From Alphaproteobacteria bacterium (lineage in GTDB: Bacteria; Pseudomonadota; Alphaproteobacteria; Rhodobacterales; Rhodobacteraceae): a stretch of 64,000 bases of DNA. The stretch lies in NCBI GenBank assembly GCA_030429495.1, contig JAUIFH010000005.1, forward strand, positions 62,001 through 126,000, read 5' to 3'. The position numbers were made by a program, and so were the translations under genes. The notes below the pieces were generated by a model. That model searched no databases. It was not told the origin of the DNA and was given only the letters and a program-made list of their open reading frames with translations. How positions within the stretch are numbered: the stretch's first letter is position 1; every line of letters begins with the position of its first letter. Positions 44,329 to 54,330 of the stretch are shown here, piece by piece.

Positions 44329-46146
44329 ATGGACCTTCGCAATATCGCGATCATCGCGCACGTTGACCACGGCAAGACGACCCTTGTTGACGAGCTTCTC
44401 AAGCAATCCGGCGCGTTCCGGGAAAACCAGTCCGTGGCCGAACGCGCCATGGACAGCAACGATATCGAGCGCGAGCGCGGCATCACGATCCTCGCCAAGG
44501 CGACCTCGGTCGAGTGGAAGGGCACGCGCGTCAACATCGTCGACACCCCGGGTCACGCCGATTTCGGCGGCGAGGTGGAGCGTATCCTGAACATGGTGGA
44601 CGGTGTTGTCCTGCTGGTCGATGCGGCCGAGGGGCCGATGCCGCAGACGAAGTTCGTGACCTCGAAGGCGCTGGCGCTCGGCCTGCGCCCGATCGTCGTA
44701 CTGAACAAGGTCGACAAGCCCGATGCCGAACCCGACCGCGCGCTGAACGAAGTCTTCGACCTCTTCGCCAATCTCGGCGCCGATGACGACCAGCTCGACT
44801 TCCCGCACATGTATGCCTCCGGCCGTTCCGGCTGGGCGGATGCGGAACTGGACGGCCCGCGCAAGGACCTTTCCGCGCTCTTCGACCTGATCGTGAAGCA
44901 CGTCCCCGCGCCGCGCCAGATCGCGGATGCGGACAAGCCGTTCCGGATGCTGGCGACGACGCTCTCGGCCGACCCGTTCATCGGCCGCATCCTGACCGGG
45001 CGCATCGAAAGCGGAACCCTCAAGGTCGGCGATCAGGTCAAGGCACTTTCCCGCAAGGGCGAGCGGATCGAACAGTTCCGCGTGACCAAGATCCTCGCCT
45101 TCCGCGGCCTCGCCCAGCAGCCGATCGACATGGCCGAGGCCGGCGACATCGTCACCGTAGCCGGCATGACCAAGGCCACCGTGGCCGACACGCTTTGCGA
45201 TATCTCGATCGACGTGCCGCTTCCCGCGCAGCCGATCGACCCGCCAACGATCTCCGTCACCTTCGGCATCAACGACTCACCCCTCGCCGGCAAGGACGGC
45301 AACAAGGTCCAGTCCCGCGTCATCCGCGAACGGCTGATGAAGGAAGCCGAGAGCAACGTCGCCATCAAGATCGAGGACACGCCCGGCGGCGAGGCCTTCG
45401 TCGTCTCGGGGCGCGGCGAACTTCAGATGGGCGTTCTGATCGAGAACATGCGCCGCGAGGGGTTCGAGCTTTCGATCTCCCGCCCCCGCGTGATCTTCCG
45501 CGAAGAGAACGGCCAGCGAATGGAGCCCGTCGAAGAAGTTATCGTCGACGTCGATGACGAGTATTCCGGCGTGGTGATCGAAAAGCTGACGGGCCAGCGC
45601 AAGGGCGACCTGGTGGAGATGAAGCCCGCCGGCGTGGGCAAGACCCGGATCGTCGCCCATGTGCCCTCGCGCGGTCTCATCGGCTATCACGGCCAGTTCC
45701 TGACTGACACCCGGGGAACGGGCGTCCTCAACCGCATCTTCCACGGCTGGACCCCGCACAAGGGCCCGATCGAGGGCCGCCATGTCGGTGTCCTGATCTC
45801 GATGGAGAACGGCGTTTCGGTAGCCTATGCGCTCTGGAACCTCGAAGACCGGGGCAAGCTTTTCATTGGCGCGCAGGAACAGGTCTATGAGGGGATGATC
45901 ATCGGCGAACATTCCCGCGACAACGATCTGGAAGTAAACCCGCTGAAGGGCAAGAAGCTGACCAACGTCCGCGCCTCGGGCACGGATGAGGCCGTCCGCC
46001 TGACGCCCCCGGTGCGGATGAGCCTCGAGGAGGCCATCGCCTACGTTCAGGACGATGAGCTTGTCGAGGTCACGCCGAAGATCGTGCGGCTGCGCAAACG
46101 CTATCTCGACCCGCATGAGAGAAAGCGCCAGGCCCGGGCAGGCTGA
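44329..46146 (+). CDS. typA: Ribosome-associated GTPase TypA/BipA
   Basis: A 605-residue translational GTPase that helps late 50S assembly and stress adaptation. G1 is [13 protein letters not shown]2 RERGITI, G3 [15 protein letters not shown], and G4 [11 protein letters not shown]-like domains III and V and the BipA-specific C-terminus ([30 protein letters not shown]) follow. ATG 44329 gives the family start; an overlapping ATG at 44318 is out of frame. Confidence 0.97.
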   Translation: MDLRNIAIIAHVDHGKTTLVDELLKQSGAFRENQSVAERAMDSNDIERERGITILAKATSVEWKGTRVNIVDTPGHADFGGEVERILNMVDGVVLLVDAAEGPMPQTKFVTSKALALGLRPIVVLNKVDKPDAEPDRALNEVFDLFANLGADDDQLDFPHMYASGRSGWADAELDGPRKDLSALFDLIVKHVPAPRQIADADKPFRMLATTLSADPFIGRILTGRIESGTLKVGDQVKALSRKGERIEQFRVTKILAFRGLAQQPIDMAEAGDIVTVAGMTKATVADTLCDISIDVPLPAQPIDPPTISVTFGINDSPLAGKDGNKVQSRVIRERLMKEAESNVAIKIEDTPGGEAFVVSGRGELQMGVLIENMRREGFELSISRPRVIFREENGQRMEPVEEVIVDVDDEYSGVVIEKLTGQRKGDLVEMKPAGVGKTRIVAHVPSRGLIGYHGQFLTDTRGTGVLNRIFHGWTPHKGPIEGRHVGVLISMENGVSVAYALWNLEDRGKLFIGAQEQVYEGMIIGEHSRDNDLEVNPLKGKKLTNVRASGTDEAVRLTPPVRMSLEEAIAYVQDDELVEVTPKIVRLRKRYLDPHERKRQARAG

Positions 46147-46156
46147 GCCGGACCCG

Positions 46157-46180
46157 TAGGGCGGGCTTCAGCCCGCCCCC
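46157..46180. repeat. REP-like palindrome after typA
   Basis: GTAGGGCGGGCTTCAGCCCG(CCC) contains GGGCGGGC and GCCCGCCC around a TTCA loop, a REP-like type common between genes in GC-rich bacteria. It may act as the typA terminator. Confidence 0.6.
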
Positions 46181-46238
46181 CTTCCGCCCCGCCAGGGCTG
46201 TGCTAGGCTGCCCCCATCCTCAACGGAAAGGGCTCCCC

Positions 46239-46484
46239 ATGGGTATCCTCGCCATGCTGCTCACCGGCGCCATCGCCGGCTGGCTCGCCGGGCAACTCGT
46301 CAAGGGCTACGGCTTCGGCCTCATCGGCAACATCGCCGTCGGCATCCTCGGCGCCTTCATCGCGGGACTGATCCTGCCCCGCATCGGCTTCGGCATGGGC
46401 GGCGGTATGGGCGCTGCGATCCTCCACGCCACCTTGGGCGCGGTGATCCTGCTGTTCCTGATCCGGCTGGTGAAGCAGGGTTAG
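46239..46484 (+). CDS. GlsB/YeaQ/YmgE-family membrane protein
   Basis: An 81-residue, very hydrophobic protein with three membrane helices and the Gly-rich family pattern GAIAGWLAGQLVKGYGFGLIGNIAVGILGAF. It is a stress-associated envelope protein of unclear mechanism. The start ATG 46239 has GGAAAGG upstream. Confidence 0.88.
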   Translation: MGILAMLLTGAIAGWLAGQLVKGYGFGLIGNIAVGILGAFIAGLILPRIGFGMGGGMGAAILHATLGAVILLFLIRLVKQG

Positions 46485-46565
46485 GTCGGATGTGCGGACG
46501 AAGCTGCCGTTTCGTCCCATACCGTGATAACGTCGTCTGATACGGAGTTTGCCGAAGGCGCAAGA

Positions 46566-46928
46566 ATGTCAGCATCACTCGGGCGATTGGTCATCTACAC
46601 AAGCAAGATCGATCAGATGGCGGACTTTTACGCCAGGTACTTCGGCTTCTCAGTTTCGCGAGCTGAGGGCGACCGCATCGTTGAACTTACGGCGCAAAGT
46701 TCCGGCATGGCGCTGCTTTTGCACCCCGCAGCGGCAAAGCTGAAAGAGGGGCAGGTCTTGGTTAAGCTTGTGTTCGACGTTGAGGACGTGTCGGCCTTTT
46801 GCGAAGCGGCAAGGGCTGACGGGCTCGATTTTGGCAAAATCCATAAGGCTGGCGGGTATGAGTTTGCCAATGCCAAAGACCCGTCCAAGAACTCAATCCA
46901 GGTGTCGAGCCGCGCCTTCCGGGAATGA
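46566..46928 (+). CDS. VOC-superfamily (glyoxalase-like) protein
   Basis: A 120-residue single-domain VOC protein: GRLVIYTSKIDQMADFYARYFGF, then LVKLVFDVEDVSAFCEAARADG, and DPSKNSIQVSSRAF. Metal ligands are not obvious, so the enzymatic role is uncertain. Its base composition is visibly less GC-rich than its neighbours, with codons such as AAT, TTT and CAT more frequent, hinting at acquisition from elsewhere. ATG 46566 has GAAGG upstream. Confidence 0.82.
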   Translation: MSASLGRLVIYTSKIDQMADFYARYFGFSVSRAEGDRIVELTAQSSGMALLLHPAAAKLKEGQVLVKLVFDVEDVSAFCEAARADGLDFGKIHKAGGYEFANAKDPSKNSIQVSSRAFRE

Positions 46929-46952
46929 CGGGTTGGGGCTCAAAACAGACGC

Positions 46953-47372
46953 TCACACCCCCGTATCGACCACCTCGAACCCATGCGTCACCTCGGCGGT
47001 CTTGGCCATCATGACCGAGGCCGAACAGTATTTCTCGACCGAGAGCTGAACGGCGCGTTCGACCTTGGCCGGATTGAGGCCCCGGCCCGACACGGTGAAC
47101 TGCAAATGGATCCTGGTGAAGACCTTCGGATCGGTCTCCGCCCGCTCGGCCGTGACCTCGCAGGTGCAGCCCGAAACCGGCTCGCGCCCCTTTTCGAGGA
47201 TGTGGACCACGTCATAGGACGAACAGCCCCCCGTCCCGATCAGGAGAAGCTCCATCGGGCTTGGCCCCGGTTTCGGCTTGCCGTCGATCCCGTTGCCAAG
47301 GACGATCCTGTGCCCTGCCTCGACCTCACCGGTGAAGGTGCGGTCCTCGACCCATTTGACGCGTGCTTTCAT
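46953..47372 (-). CDS. OsmC-family peroxiredoxin-like protein
   Basis: A 139-residue OsmC/Ohr-fold protein. The two redox cysteines lie in LLLIGTGGCSSYDVVHIL and VEKYCSASVMMAKTAEV; a third Cys is in VSGCTCEV. OsmC proteins reduce organic or hydrogen peroxides. It is convergent with the VOC gene. Confidence 0.9.
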   Translation of the reverse strand: MKARVKWVEDRTFTGEVEAGHRIVLGNGIDGKPKPGPSPMELLLIGTGGCSSYDVVHILEKGREPVSGCTCEVTAERAETDPKVFTRIHLQFTVSGRGLNPAKVERAVQLSVEKYCSASVMMAKTAEVTHGFEVVDTGV

Positions 47373-47497
47373 CGTTTCTGCCCCAATGCGATTGCGGCGG
47401 CAGAATGGGCCGGAGCGGCGCCGGGTTCAATGCCCCGAAACGCATCCACATCCAGACCCGCCGGGGCGCCCTGCGTGTGCCGGGGTGAAACCGCATC

Positions 47498-47779
47498 TCA
47501 GTGCAGCCGGAACTCGCCCACGACGTTCCGCCATTCGCCGGGCGCAATAAGCTTGCGGTGGGTGAAGCGGACCGAATGCAGCGGCCCCTCGATATTCTCG
47601 CCCCAGAACTCGATGAAGCGGAACAGCTCCGGATAGTCCGGGGCAAGGTCGTATTCCTGCCAGATGAAGCTGTTCAGAACGTGCCGGTAGTCCGGCATCC
47701 GGTAGTAAAGTTCGGCCGTCGTGAGCCCGTAGCCCTTCAGCATCAGCTCCGTCTCGGCCCCCTGCCCGCTCGCGCGCAT
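47498..47779 (-). CDS. Usg-like family protein
   Basis: A 93-residue protein of the alphaproteobacterial Usg-like family, recognised by LKGYGLTTAELYYRMPDYRHVLNSFIW, QEYDLAPDYPELFRFIEFW and GPLHSVRFTHRKLI-PGEWR. Function unknown; the family is named after a gene first seen by its neighbours. ATG 47779 follows GGAGG; an ATG at 47806 has no site. Confidence 0.88.
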   Translation of the reverse strand: MRASGQGAETELMLKGYGLTTAELYYRMPDYRHVLNSFIWQEYDLAPDYPELFRFIEFWGENIEGPLHSVRFTHRKLIAPGEWRNVVGEFRLH

Positions 47780-47894
47780 GGTTGCCTCCGTCAGTGCTTC
47801 CTCCATTCATGCTACATGAGTCGCGGTTAACGACAATGAAAACAATGTGTTGTGAATGTGTCGCCGCAGGCCGGCGAAACCGGCATTGCCAGCA

Positions 47895-47924
47895 TTGCAC
47901 CCAACGGATGGCATGGGGTATAGT
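47895..47924 (+). promoter_or_regulatory. Probable gyrA promoter
   Basis: TTGCAC (47895-47900) and TATAGT (47919-47924) are 18 bp apart, 57 bp upstream of the gyrA start. A palindrome CCCCGCGCGGGG lies in the leader (47945-47956). Confidence 0.5.
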
Positions 47925-47980
47925 CCCGCACAACAAAATCTAGCCCCCGCGCGGGGTCAATAAACAAAGGGCGAGCATCC

Positions 47981-50710
47981 GTGACTGATACCCCGGAAAC
48001 TCCTGAAAACGCTGAAGAAAAACCGCCTCGCCCGCCCTACGACGGTCCCACCGTCGACATCGCGGAGGAGATGAAGACCGCCTATCTCGATTACGCGATG
48101 AGCGTGATCGTGAGCCGCGCGATTCCGGACCTGCGCGACGGGCTGAAACCGGTGCACCGGCGCATCCTTTATGCGATGCACGAAACCGGCAACAGCCACG
48201 ACAAGCCATACCGCAAATCCGCCCGCCCCGTCGGCGACGTCATGGGTAAATATCACCCCCACGGCGATGCGGCGATCTACGACGCGCTTGTGCGTATGGC
48301 GCAGGACTTCTCCATGTCGCTGCCGCTTCTCGACGGTCAGGGCAACTTCGGCTCGATGGACGGCGATAACGCGGCCGCCATGCGCTACACCGAAGTCCGC
48401 ATGGACAAGCCCGCCGCCTCGCTTCTCGCCGATATCGAGAAGGAAACGGTCGATTTCCAGGACAACTATGACGGCAAGGACCGGGAACCGACCGTCCTTC
48501 CGGCGCGGTTCCCGAACATGCTGGTCAATGGCGCCGGCGGTATTGCCGTCGGCATGGCGACAAACATCCCGCCCCACAACCTCGGAGAGGTCATCGACGG
48601 CACATTGGCGTTGATCGAGAACCCGGACCTGTCGATGGAAGCGCTGATGGAGATCATCCCTGCGCCGGACTTCCCGACGGGCGGCATCATCCTTGGCCGG
48701 TCGGGCGCGCGGAAGGCGTATCTCGAGGGACGCGGCAGCGTCATCATTCGCGCCAAGACGCGGGTCGAGGAGATCAGGAAAGACCGCTACGCCATCGTTC
48801 TGGACGAAATTCCCTATCAGGTGAACAAGGCCTCGATGATCGAGAAGATCGCCGAGATGGTTCGCGACAAGAAGATCGAGGGCATCGCCCATGTCCAGGA
48901 CGAGAGCGACCGCGTCGGCGTGCGCGTCGTCGTCGAACTGAAGCGCGATTCCACGCCCGAGGTGGTGCTGAACCAGCTTTTCCGCTTCACGCCGATGCAG
49001 ACATCCTTTGGCTGCAACATGCTGGCGCTGAACGGCGGCCGTCCGGAGACGCTGAGTTTGCGGGATTTCCTTACACATTTCATCAGCTTCCGCGAGGACG
49101 TGGTAGCGCGGCGCACGGCCTACGAGCTTCGCAAGGCGCGCGAGCGCAGCCACATCCTTTGCGGTCTGGCCGTGGCGGTCACGAATGTGGACGAGGTCGT
49201 GGCGACGATCCGCTCTTCTGCCGATCCGGCCGAGGCGCGCGAACGCCTGATGACCCGCCGCTGGCCGGCGGCCGATATTGCCGTCTACATCCGGCTGATC
49301 GACGACCCCACCCATACGATGAACGATGACGGAACCTACAATCTCTCCGAGATGCAGGCCCGCGCGATCCTCGACCTCCGGCTTCAGCGGCTGACCGCGC
49401 TCGGCGTCAAGGAAGTGACGGACGAGCTTCAGGAGCTTGCCGCCAAGATCAAGGACTACCTCGATATCCTCGGCTCGCGCGAGCGGATCATGTCGATTAT
49501 CTCGGACGAGCTGCGCGAAGTGAAAGAAGCTTTCGCCGTTCCCCGCCGGACCGAAATCGTCGACTGGGCCGGCGACATGGACGACGAGGACCTGATCGAG
49601 CGCGAGGACATGGTCGTGACGATCACGTCCGGCGGCTATATCAAGCGCACGCCGCTTGCCGATTTCCGCAGCCAGCGGCGTGGCGGCAAGGGGCTTTCGG
49701 GCATGGCCACGAAAGAGGATGACGTCGTCACGACGCTCTTCGTCGCCAATACCCATACCCAGCTTCTGTTCTTCACGACCGACGGCATGGTCTACAAGCT
49801 GAAGACCTGGCGCCTGCCCCTTGGCGGGCGGACGGCGAAGGGCAAGGCGATCGTCAATATCCTGCCGATCCCGACTGGCACCTCGATCGCCGCGATCATG
49901 CCGGTGGATGTGCCCGAGGAGGAATGGGAAGACCTGCAGATCTTCTTCGCCACTTCCGAAGGCGACGTGCGCCGCAACGCGCTGTCGGACTTCACCAACG
50001 TTAAGTCGAACGGCAAGATCGCGATGAAGCTGCCCGACGGCGTTTCCCTCGTGAATGCCCGCATCTGCGATGAAAATGACGATGTGATGCTTGTGACCGC
50101 CCTTGGCCGCGCGATCCGCTTCCCGACGACAGAGGTTCGCATCTTCAAGGGCCGCGATTCAACCGGCGTGCGCGGCATTCGCCTCGCAGCGAAGGATACG
50201 GTCGTTTCCATGTCCGTGATCCGCCATTTCGAAGCCGATCCGTCCGAACGCGCCGCCTATCTCAAGCAGCGCCGCCTGATGGCCGGCGTGACCGAAGAGG
50301 AAGCGACGGACGAGGATGACGAAGTCGTCGCCGAAGGCCAGCTTTCACAGGAACGCTATGCCGAGATGTCGGCGGCCGAGGACCTGATCCTGACCATCTC
50401 CGCCAAGGGCGCGGGCAAGATTTCGTCCAGCCACGACTACCCGGTGCGCGGGCGCGGCGGCCAGGGCGTAATGGCCATGGACAAGGCGATGCGCGGCGGC
50501 TCGCTCGTTGCCTCGTTCCCGGTAGAGGGCGACGACCAGATCATGCTGGCAACCTCGACCGGCCAGTCGATCCGCTGCCCGGTCGACGGGATCAGCTTCC
50601 GCTCGCGCTCCGCCGGTGGCGTCAAGGTCTTCGACACGGCGAAGAGCGAGGAAGTCGTCTCTGTCGCGCGGATTGCGGATCAGGGCGACGAAGAGGAAAC
50701 CGTCGAGTAG
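47981..50710 (+). CDS. gyrA: DNA gyrase subunit A
   Basis: A 909-residue type II topoisomerase subunit. Catalytic Tyr is in [11 protein letters not shown]; the QRDR reads [11 protein letters not shown], so Ala97 stands where E. coli has Ser83, while Asp101 matches Asp87. The C-terminal pinwheel has the GyrA box RRGGKGLSG. Translation begins at GTG 47981 with AGGG upstream. It has an acidic insert ([15 protein letters not shown]) before the last blades, seen in alphaproteobacterial GyrA. Confidence 0.97.
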   Translation: MTDTPETPENAEEKPPRPPYDGPTVDIAEEMKTAYLDYAMSVIVSRAIPDLRDGLKPVHRRILYAMHETGNSHDKPYRKSARPVGDVMGKYHPHGDAAIYDALVRMAQDFSMSLPLLDGQGNFGSMDGDNAAAMRYTEVRMDKPAASLLADIEKETVDFQDNYDGKDREPTVLPARFPNMLVNGAGGIAVGMATNIPPHNLGEVIDGTLALIENPDLSMEALMEIIPAPDFPTGGIILGRSGARKAYLEGRGSVIIRAKTRVEEIRKDRYAIVLDEIPYQVNKASMIEKIAEMVRDKKIEGIAHVQDESDRVGVRVVVELKRDSTPEVVLNQLFRFTPMQTSFGCNMLALNGGRPETLSLRDFLTHFISFREDVVARRTAYELRKARERSHILCGLAVAVTNVDEVVATIRSSADPAEARERLMTRRWPAADIAVYIRLIDDPTHTMNDDGTYNLSEMQARAILDLRLQRLTALGVKEVTDELQELAAKIKDYLDILGSRERIMSIISDELREVKEAFAVPRRTEIVDWAGDMDDEDLIEREDMVVTITSGGYIKRTPLADFRSQRRGGKGLSGMATKEDDVVTTLFVANTHTQLLFFTTDGMVYKLKTWRLPLGGRTAKGKAIVNILPIPTGTSIAAIMPVDVPEEEWEDLQIFFATSEGDVRRNALSDFTNVKSNGKIAMKLPDGVSLVNARICDENDDVMLVTALGRAIRFPTTEVRIFKGRDSTGVRGIRLAAKDTVVSMSVIRHFEADPSERAAYLKQRRLMAGVTEEEATDEDDEVVAEGQLSQERYAEMSAAEDLILTISAKGAGKISSSHDYPVRGRGGQGVMAMDKAMRGGSLVASFPVEGDDQIMLATSTGQSIRCPVDGISFRSRSAGGVKVFDTAKSEEVVSVARIADQGDEEETVE

Positions 50711-50987
50711 GCCATTTTCGCGGCGCGCGGCACAGAATCACCGCACCGCCAGAGCAACGCAACTATTACGCGAAACGGACGCTGGAAACAGTGTCCGTTT
50801 TTCTATGTCATTGGCGACAAAGTTGCGCATAAACGGCCGCAATTTTCGTTAATGATTAACGATTATTGCCACATTCCTTTCTGGCTTTCGCCACATTCCG
50901 GCGGCAAGTTTTCAATCTCAGGGTGAATGATGCGTAAATTGGTGGACTGGTTCGTGTGCCCAAACTTCTGCTGAAGGGAAACGAAAT
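50711..50987. other. Leader region upstream of 50988 gene with palindromes and repeats
   Basis: This 277-bp gap contains CGTTAATGATTAACG (50847-50861), a palindrome around one base. After it come two direct repeats GCCACATTC (50868-50876 and 50890-50898) spaced 22 bp, then TCCGGCGGCAAGTTTT (50897-50912), which recurs at 12940. These look like regulator sites for the following gene. No gene is seen. Confidence 0.55.
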
Positions 50988-51563
50988 ATGTCGGACCGTG
51001 CGAACCTGCCAACCGGCTTGGGACAAAAAGGCCAGAACCTTGTCCGCGTCGTCATAGCCTCTTACTTCCTCGCCGTCGCGTCCGGGCTGATCCCGGGCAC
51101 CATCGCCTGGCCCCTGACCGCGACCTTCCTTCCGGAACCCTATGCCGGTATCGCCGGCAAAGCCGTGATCTTCCTGACCGCCTACCTCGTGCTGATTGGG
51201 GCTTGGCTTCGGACCTCTGCCCTGTTGTTGGCCACGATCCTGTTCTGGTCGAGCTATGTCGAGAACCTCGCCATCACCTCTGTCGCGCCCGACAATATCG
51301 AGGATTTCTGGCGCGACCTAGCGCTGATCGGCGCGCTGATCCTGACCTATACGCAGACGCTTCCGCGCGCCGCCAGCCGCCGCGCGGCACTGCAGTGGCA
51401 CCCCGCCGCGCGCCGGATCAAACCGGAACAGGCAATCGCGCCGCGCCGTGTCGTGATGGTGCCGCGCCTGCCCGCGGCCAAGACACCGCGGCCCCGGGTC
51501 GAGATCGCCGAGGTCGAGAACATCTTCCGGGACGAACCCGAAACCGTCGCGATCGCGTCATGA
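50988..51563 (+). CDS. DoxX-like membrane protein
   Basis: A 191-residue protein with four to five membrane helices in a DoxX-like layout (VVIASYFLAVASGLIPG, KAVIFLTAYLVLIGAWL, LALIGALILTYTQTLP) and a basic, Pro/Arg-rich cytoplasmic tail (AASRRAALQWHPAARRIKP; RRVVMVPRLPAAKTPRPRV). No firm family. The leader carries clear palindromic/repeat elements, so it is probably regulated. Confidence 0.7.
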   Translation: MSDRANLPTGLGQKGQNLVRVVIASYFLAVASGLIPGTIAWPLTATFLPEPYAGIAGKAVIFLTAYLVLIGAWLRTSALLLATILFWSSYVENLAITSVAPDNIEDFWRDLALIGALILTYTQTLPRAASRRAALQWHPAARRIKPEQAIAPRRVVMVPRLPAAKTPRPRVEIAEVENIFRDEPETVAIAS

Positions 51564-51676
51564 GCCGCACATGTTAACCGATCGTCAAGATTTTGCCGCG
51601 ACTGTCCCAGCATGCGGCCCGTGCCAAAAGGCCGGCGGACAAAGGCCCGAAACACTATCGAGCGGAGGAGCATGAC

Positions 51677-51877
51677 ATGAGCCTTTCTGAATCTCTGGAG
51701 CAACTGCGCGGCCTGACGGCGCGCCCCGCCTTCCCAAGCCTCGGCCTCACGCAACTTTTCGCGCGGATGGTCGGGCCGGAGGACCTTGCGCGGACCGGAC
51801 CGTCCACGGAAAAGACCGCCGGGTCGCCCGCCGATACGGACTACCTGCGCGACATCGACATCGCCGTCGACTTCTAA
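51677..51877 (+). CDS. Small protein of unknown function
   Basis: A 66-residue soluble protein starting MSLSESLEQLRGLTARPAF and ending DYLRDIDIAVDF. ATG 51677 is preceded by GGAGGAG with good spacing, and the composition is protein-like. No family recognised. It could be an unnoticed real small gene between the DoxX-like gene and trmFO. Confidence 0.5.
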   Translation: MSLSESLEQLRGLTARPAFPSLGLTQLFARMVGPEDLARTGPSTEKTAGSPADTDYLRDIDIAVDF

Positions 51878-51950
51878 AGCGGAACAGGCGCTGGCACCGG
51901 CCGGCGCGCTTCCTCTTTCCCTCGGCGTCCATTCGGCCTAAATCCCCGGA

Positions 51951-53291
51951 ATGGACGACACACTTCATATCGTCGGCGGCGGAATGGCCGGGTCGGAAGC
52001 CGCGTGGCAGGCAGCCTGCGCCGGTATCCGCGTGGTCATCCACGAGATGCGCCCGAAGGTCGGCACCTTCGCCCACCGCACCGGCCATCTGGCCGAGATG
52101 GTCTGCTCGAACTCCTTCCGTTCGGATGACGACGAACGCAACGCCGTAGGCCTCCTTCACTGGGAAATGCGGGCGGCTGGCGGTCTGATCATGGACATGG
52201 CCGACCGCCACCGCCTGCCAGCCGGCGGCGCGCTGGCCGTCGACCGCGATCCCTTCGCCGAAAGCGTGACGGAACGGTTGCGTTCCCACCCCCTGGTCGA
52301 TGTCTCGGAGGAGGAGATCACCGCCCTCCCCGCCTCCGGTAACTGGATCATCGCCACCGGTCCCCTCACCTCCAGCGCCCTTGCCGAAGCGATCCGCGCC
52401 GAAACCGGCGCCGACGCGCTCGCCTTCTTCGACGCCATCGCCCCGATCGTTCATGCCGAAAGCGTGGACATGGACACCGCCTGGATGCAGTCGCGCTACG
52501 ACAAGGGCGAGACCGAGGCCGAGCGCACCGCCTACCTGAACTGCCCGATGGATCGTGAGCGCTACGAGGCTTTCATCGACGCGATCCTTGCCGCCGACAA
52601 GACGGAGTTCCACGAAGGCGAAACGGCCGGCTATTTCGACGGCTGCCTGCCGATTGAGGTCATGGCCGAACGCGGCCGCGAGACCCTGCGCTTCGGGCCG
52701 ATGAAGCCTGTCGGGCTGACCAACGCCCATCGGCCGGATGTGAAGCCCTACGCGGTCGTCCAGCTTCGCCGCGACAATGCGCTCGGCACGCTCTACAATA
52801 TCGTCGGCTTCCAGACGAAGATGAAATACGGCGCGCAGACGGATGTTTTCCGCATGATCCCGGGCCTTGAGAACGCGCGCTTCGCGCGCCTTGGCGGCAT
52901 CCACCGCAATACGTTCATCAACTCGCCGACGCTGCTCGACGACCGGATGCGCCTGAAATCGAAGCCGCATATCCGCTTCGCCGGTCAGATTACCGGCGTC
53001 GAGGGCTATGTCGAAAGCGCCGCGATGGGGCTACTGGCAGGCCGGATGGCGGCGGCCGATATTCTCGGTCGCGACCTGCCGCCGCCGGGACCGGATACAG
53101 CCATGGGCGCGCTCGTCACCCACATCACCGGCGGGGCGGAGGCGAAGACCTTCCAACCGATGAACGTCAATTTCGGGCTCTTTCCACCGATCGACGCGAA
53201 GGGCGGCCGTCGGGGCCGCAAGGACCGCTACAAGGCCTATACCGACCGGGCGAAGGCCGCCTTTCAGGAATGGCTCGCCGGTCAGAGCTGA
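51951..53291 (+). CDS. trmFO: Methylenetetrahydrofolate--tRNA-(uracil-5)-methyltransferase TrmFO
   Basis: A 446-residue FAD enzyme that makes m5U54 in the T loop of tRNA using methylene-THF. The FAD-binding [20 protein letters not shown], the [11 protein letters not shown] (catalytic Cys) and the C-terminal [26 protein letters not shown] are all characteristic. Its TGA shares one base with the ATG of gluQ (TGATG), so the two tRNA-modification genes are coupled. Confidence 0.96.
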   Translation: MDDTLHIVGGGMAGSEAAWQAACAGIRVVIHEMRPKVGTFAHRTGHLAEMVCSNSFRSDDDERNAVGLLHWEMRAAGGLIMDMADRHRLPAGGALAVDRDPFAESVTERLRSHPLVDVSEEEITALPASGNWIIATGPLTSSALAEAIRAETGADALAFFDAIAPIVHAESVDMDTAWMQSRYDKGETEAERTAYLNCPMDRERYEAFIDAILAADKTEFHEGETAGYFDGCLPIEVMAERGRETLRFGPMKPVGLTNAHRPDVKPYAVVQLRRDNALGTLYNIVGFQTKMKYGAQTDVFRMIPGLENARFARLGGIHRNTFINSPTLLDDRMRLKSKPHIRFAGQITGVEGYVESAAMGLLAGRMAAADILGRDLPPPGPDTAMGALVTHITGGAEAKTFQPMNVNFGLFPPIDAKGGRRGRKDRYKAYTDRAKAAFQEWLAGQS

Positions 53292-54184
53292 TGCGGACCC
53301 GCTTCGCCCCTTCGCCCACCGGCCCGCTGCATCTTGGCCATGCCTATTCCGCGATCGTCGCGCATGACATGGCCCGCGCGATGGGCGGGGAATTCCTTCT
53401 CCGGATCGAGGACATCGACCAGACCCGCGCACGACCGGAATGGGAGCGGCTGATCTTCGACGATCTTACCTGGCTCGGCCTTTCCTGGGACGGCCCGGTG
53501 ATGCGGCAATCGGAGCGGATGCAGGCTTACCGCTCGGCGCTCGACCGCCTCTGGTCGGCGGATCTCCTCTATCCCTGCACCTGCACCCGCCGCGACATTG
53601 CCGAGGCGCTCGGCGCCCCGCAGGAAGGCACGCCGCCCGGACCCGACGGCCCCGTCTACCCGGGCACCTGCCGGGACGTGCATTGCGGCGGCATGCCGTG
53701 CTCGATGCGCCCCCGCCCCGCCGACCAGCACCTGCGCCTCGACATCGGCGCAGCCGCGGGCCATCTTGGCCACCGGATCGACCGATCCGGGGGTAGGACC
53801 TTCGGCCTGCCGTTCCTCGAAACCGGCCCGGCGCACCAGGGCGAGGTCTTCACAAGCCGCGAAGACTACCTGACACGGATCGGCGACGTCGTCCTTGCCC
53901 GCCGCGACATGGGCACGTCCTACCATCTCTCGGTCGTGGTCGACGACGCCGCGCTAGGGATCACCCATGTCACCCGCGGCGAAGACCTGTTCGACGCGAC
54001 ACCGATTCACGTTCTCCTCCAACGCCTTCTCGACCTCCCGACGCCGGTCTATCACCACCATCGCCTCGTCCGCGACGAACAGGGCAAACGCCTCGCCAAG
54101 CGCGACGACGCAAGGGCGATCCGCACCTACCGCGATGACGGCGCGACGCCGGCCGACATCCGCCGAATGGTCGGTCTCGCCTGA
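53291..54184 (+). CDS. gluQ: Glutamyl-Q tRNA(Asp) synthetase
   Basis: A 297-residue truncated GluRS paralogue that attaches glutamate to queuosine at position 34 of tRNA-Asp. HIGH-type motif FAPSPTGPLHLGHAYS, KMSKS-type motif KRLAKRDD, and four cysteines around CTCTRRD and CRDVHCGG for zinc. No anticodon-binding domain, as expected. The upstream stop overlaps its start. Confidence 0.94.
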   Translation: MRTRFAPSPTGPLHLGHAYSAIVAHDMARAMGGEFLLRIEDIDQTRARPEWERLIFDDLTWLGLSWDGPVMRQSERMQAYRSALDRLWSADLLYPCTCTRRDIAEALGAPQEGTPPGPDGPVYPGTCRDVHCGGMPCSMRPRPADQHLRLDIGAAAGHLGHRIDRSGGRTFGLPFLETGPAHQGEVFTSREDYLTRIGDVVLARRDMGTSYHLSVVVDDAALGITHVTRGEDLFDATPIHVLLQRLLDLPTPVYHHHRLVRDEQGKRLAKRDDARAIRTYRDDGATPADIRRMVGLA

Positions 54185-54192
54185 CCTCCTGA

Positions 54193-54225
54193 TTTCATCT
54201 TGCCCGAAATACCTCCGCCGGAGGC
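54193..54225. repeat. Diverged copy of dispersed intergenic motif
   Basis: Read on the minus strand this has CCGGCGGAGGTATTTCGGGC followed by AAGATGAA, a diverged relative of the 24-base repeat at 36546 and 61090. It begins 9 bp after the gluQ stop. Confidence 0.4.
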
Positions 54226-54239
54226 TTCCGACCGCGCCG

Positions 54240-54330
54240 CTAAAGCGTTTCGGGTTTGCCATGGATCAGAATTCGAACCTTTTCATTCGAATTCTGATAG
54301 TCGCTGCTTCAGTCGAAACCCTAAACACTA
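54240..54330. repeat. Long imperfect palindromic element next to hisI
   Basis: The core has a 13-bp perfect stem, ATCAGAATTCGAA (54265-54277) with TTCGAATTCTGAT (54286-54298), and an 8-base loop. An outer imperfect repeat pairs AAAGCGTTTCGGGTTT on the left with GAAACCCTAAACACTAAAG on the right, giving a ~90-bp cruciform-capable unit. Its AT-rich core stands out from the surroundings. The right end reaches into the hisI stop codon. It looks like a small dispersed palindromic repeat or MITE-like element. Confidence 0.6.

Noticed and set aside
47957-49756. 599-codon frame antisense to gyrA
   Set aside because: Shadow; composition Arg/His/Asp-rich and no motif.
50847-50861. CtrA binding site
   Set aside because: TTAA halves are separated by 3 bases rather than the 7 needed for the TTAA-N7-TTAA consensus.
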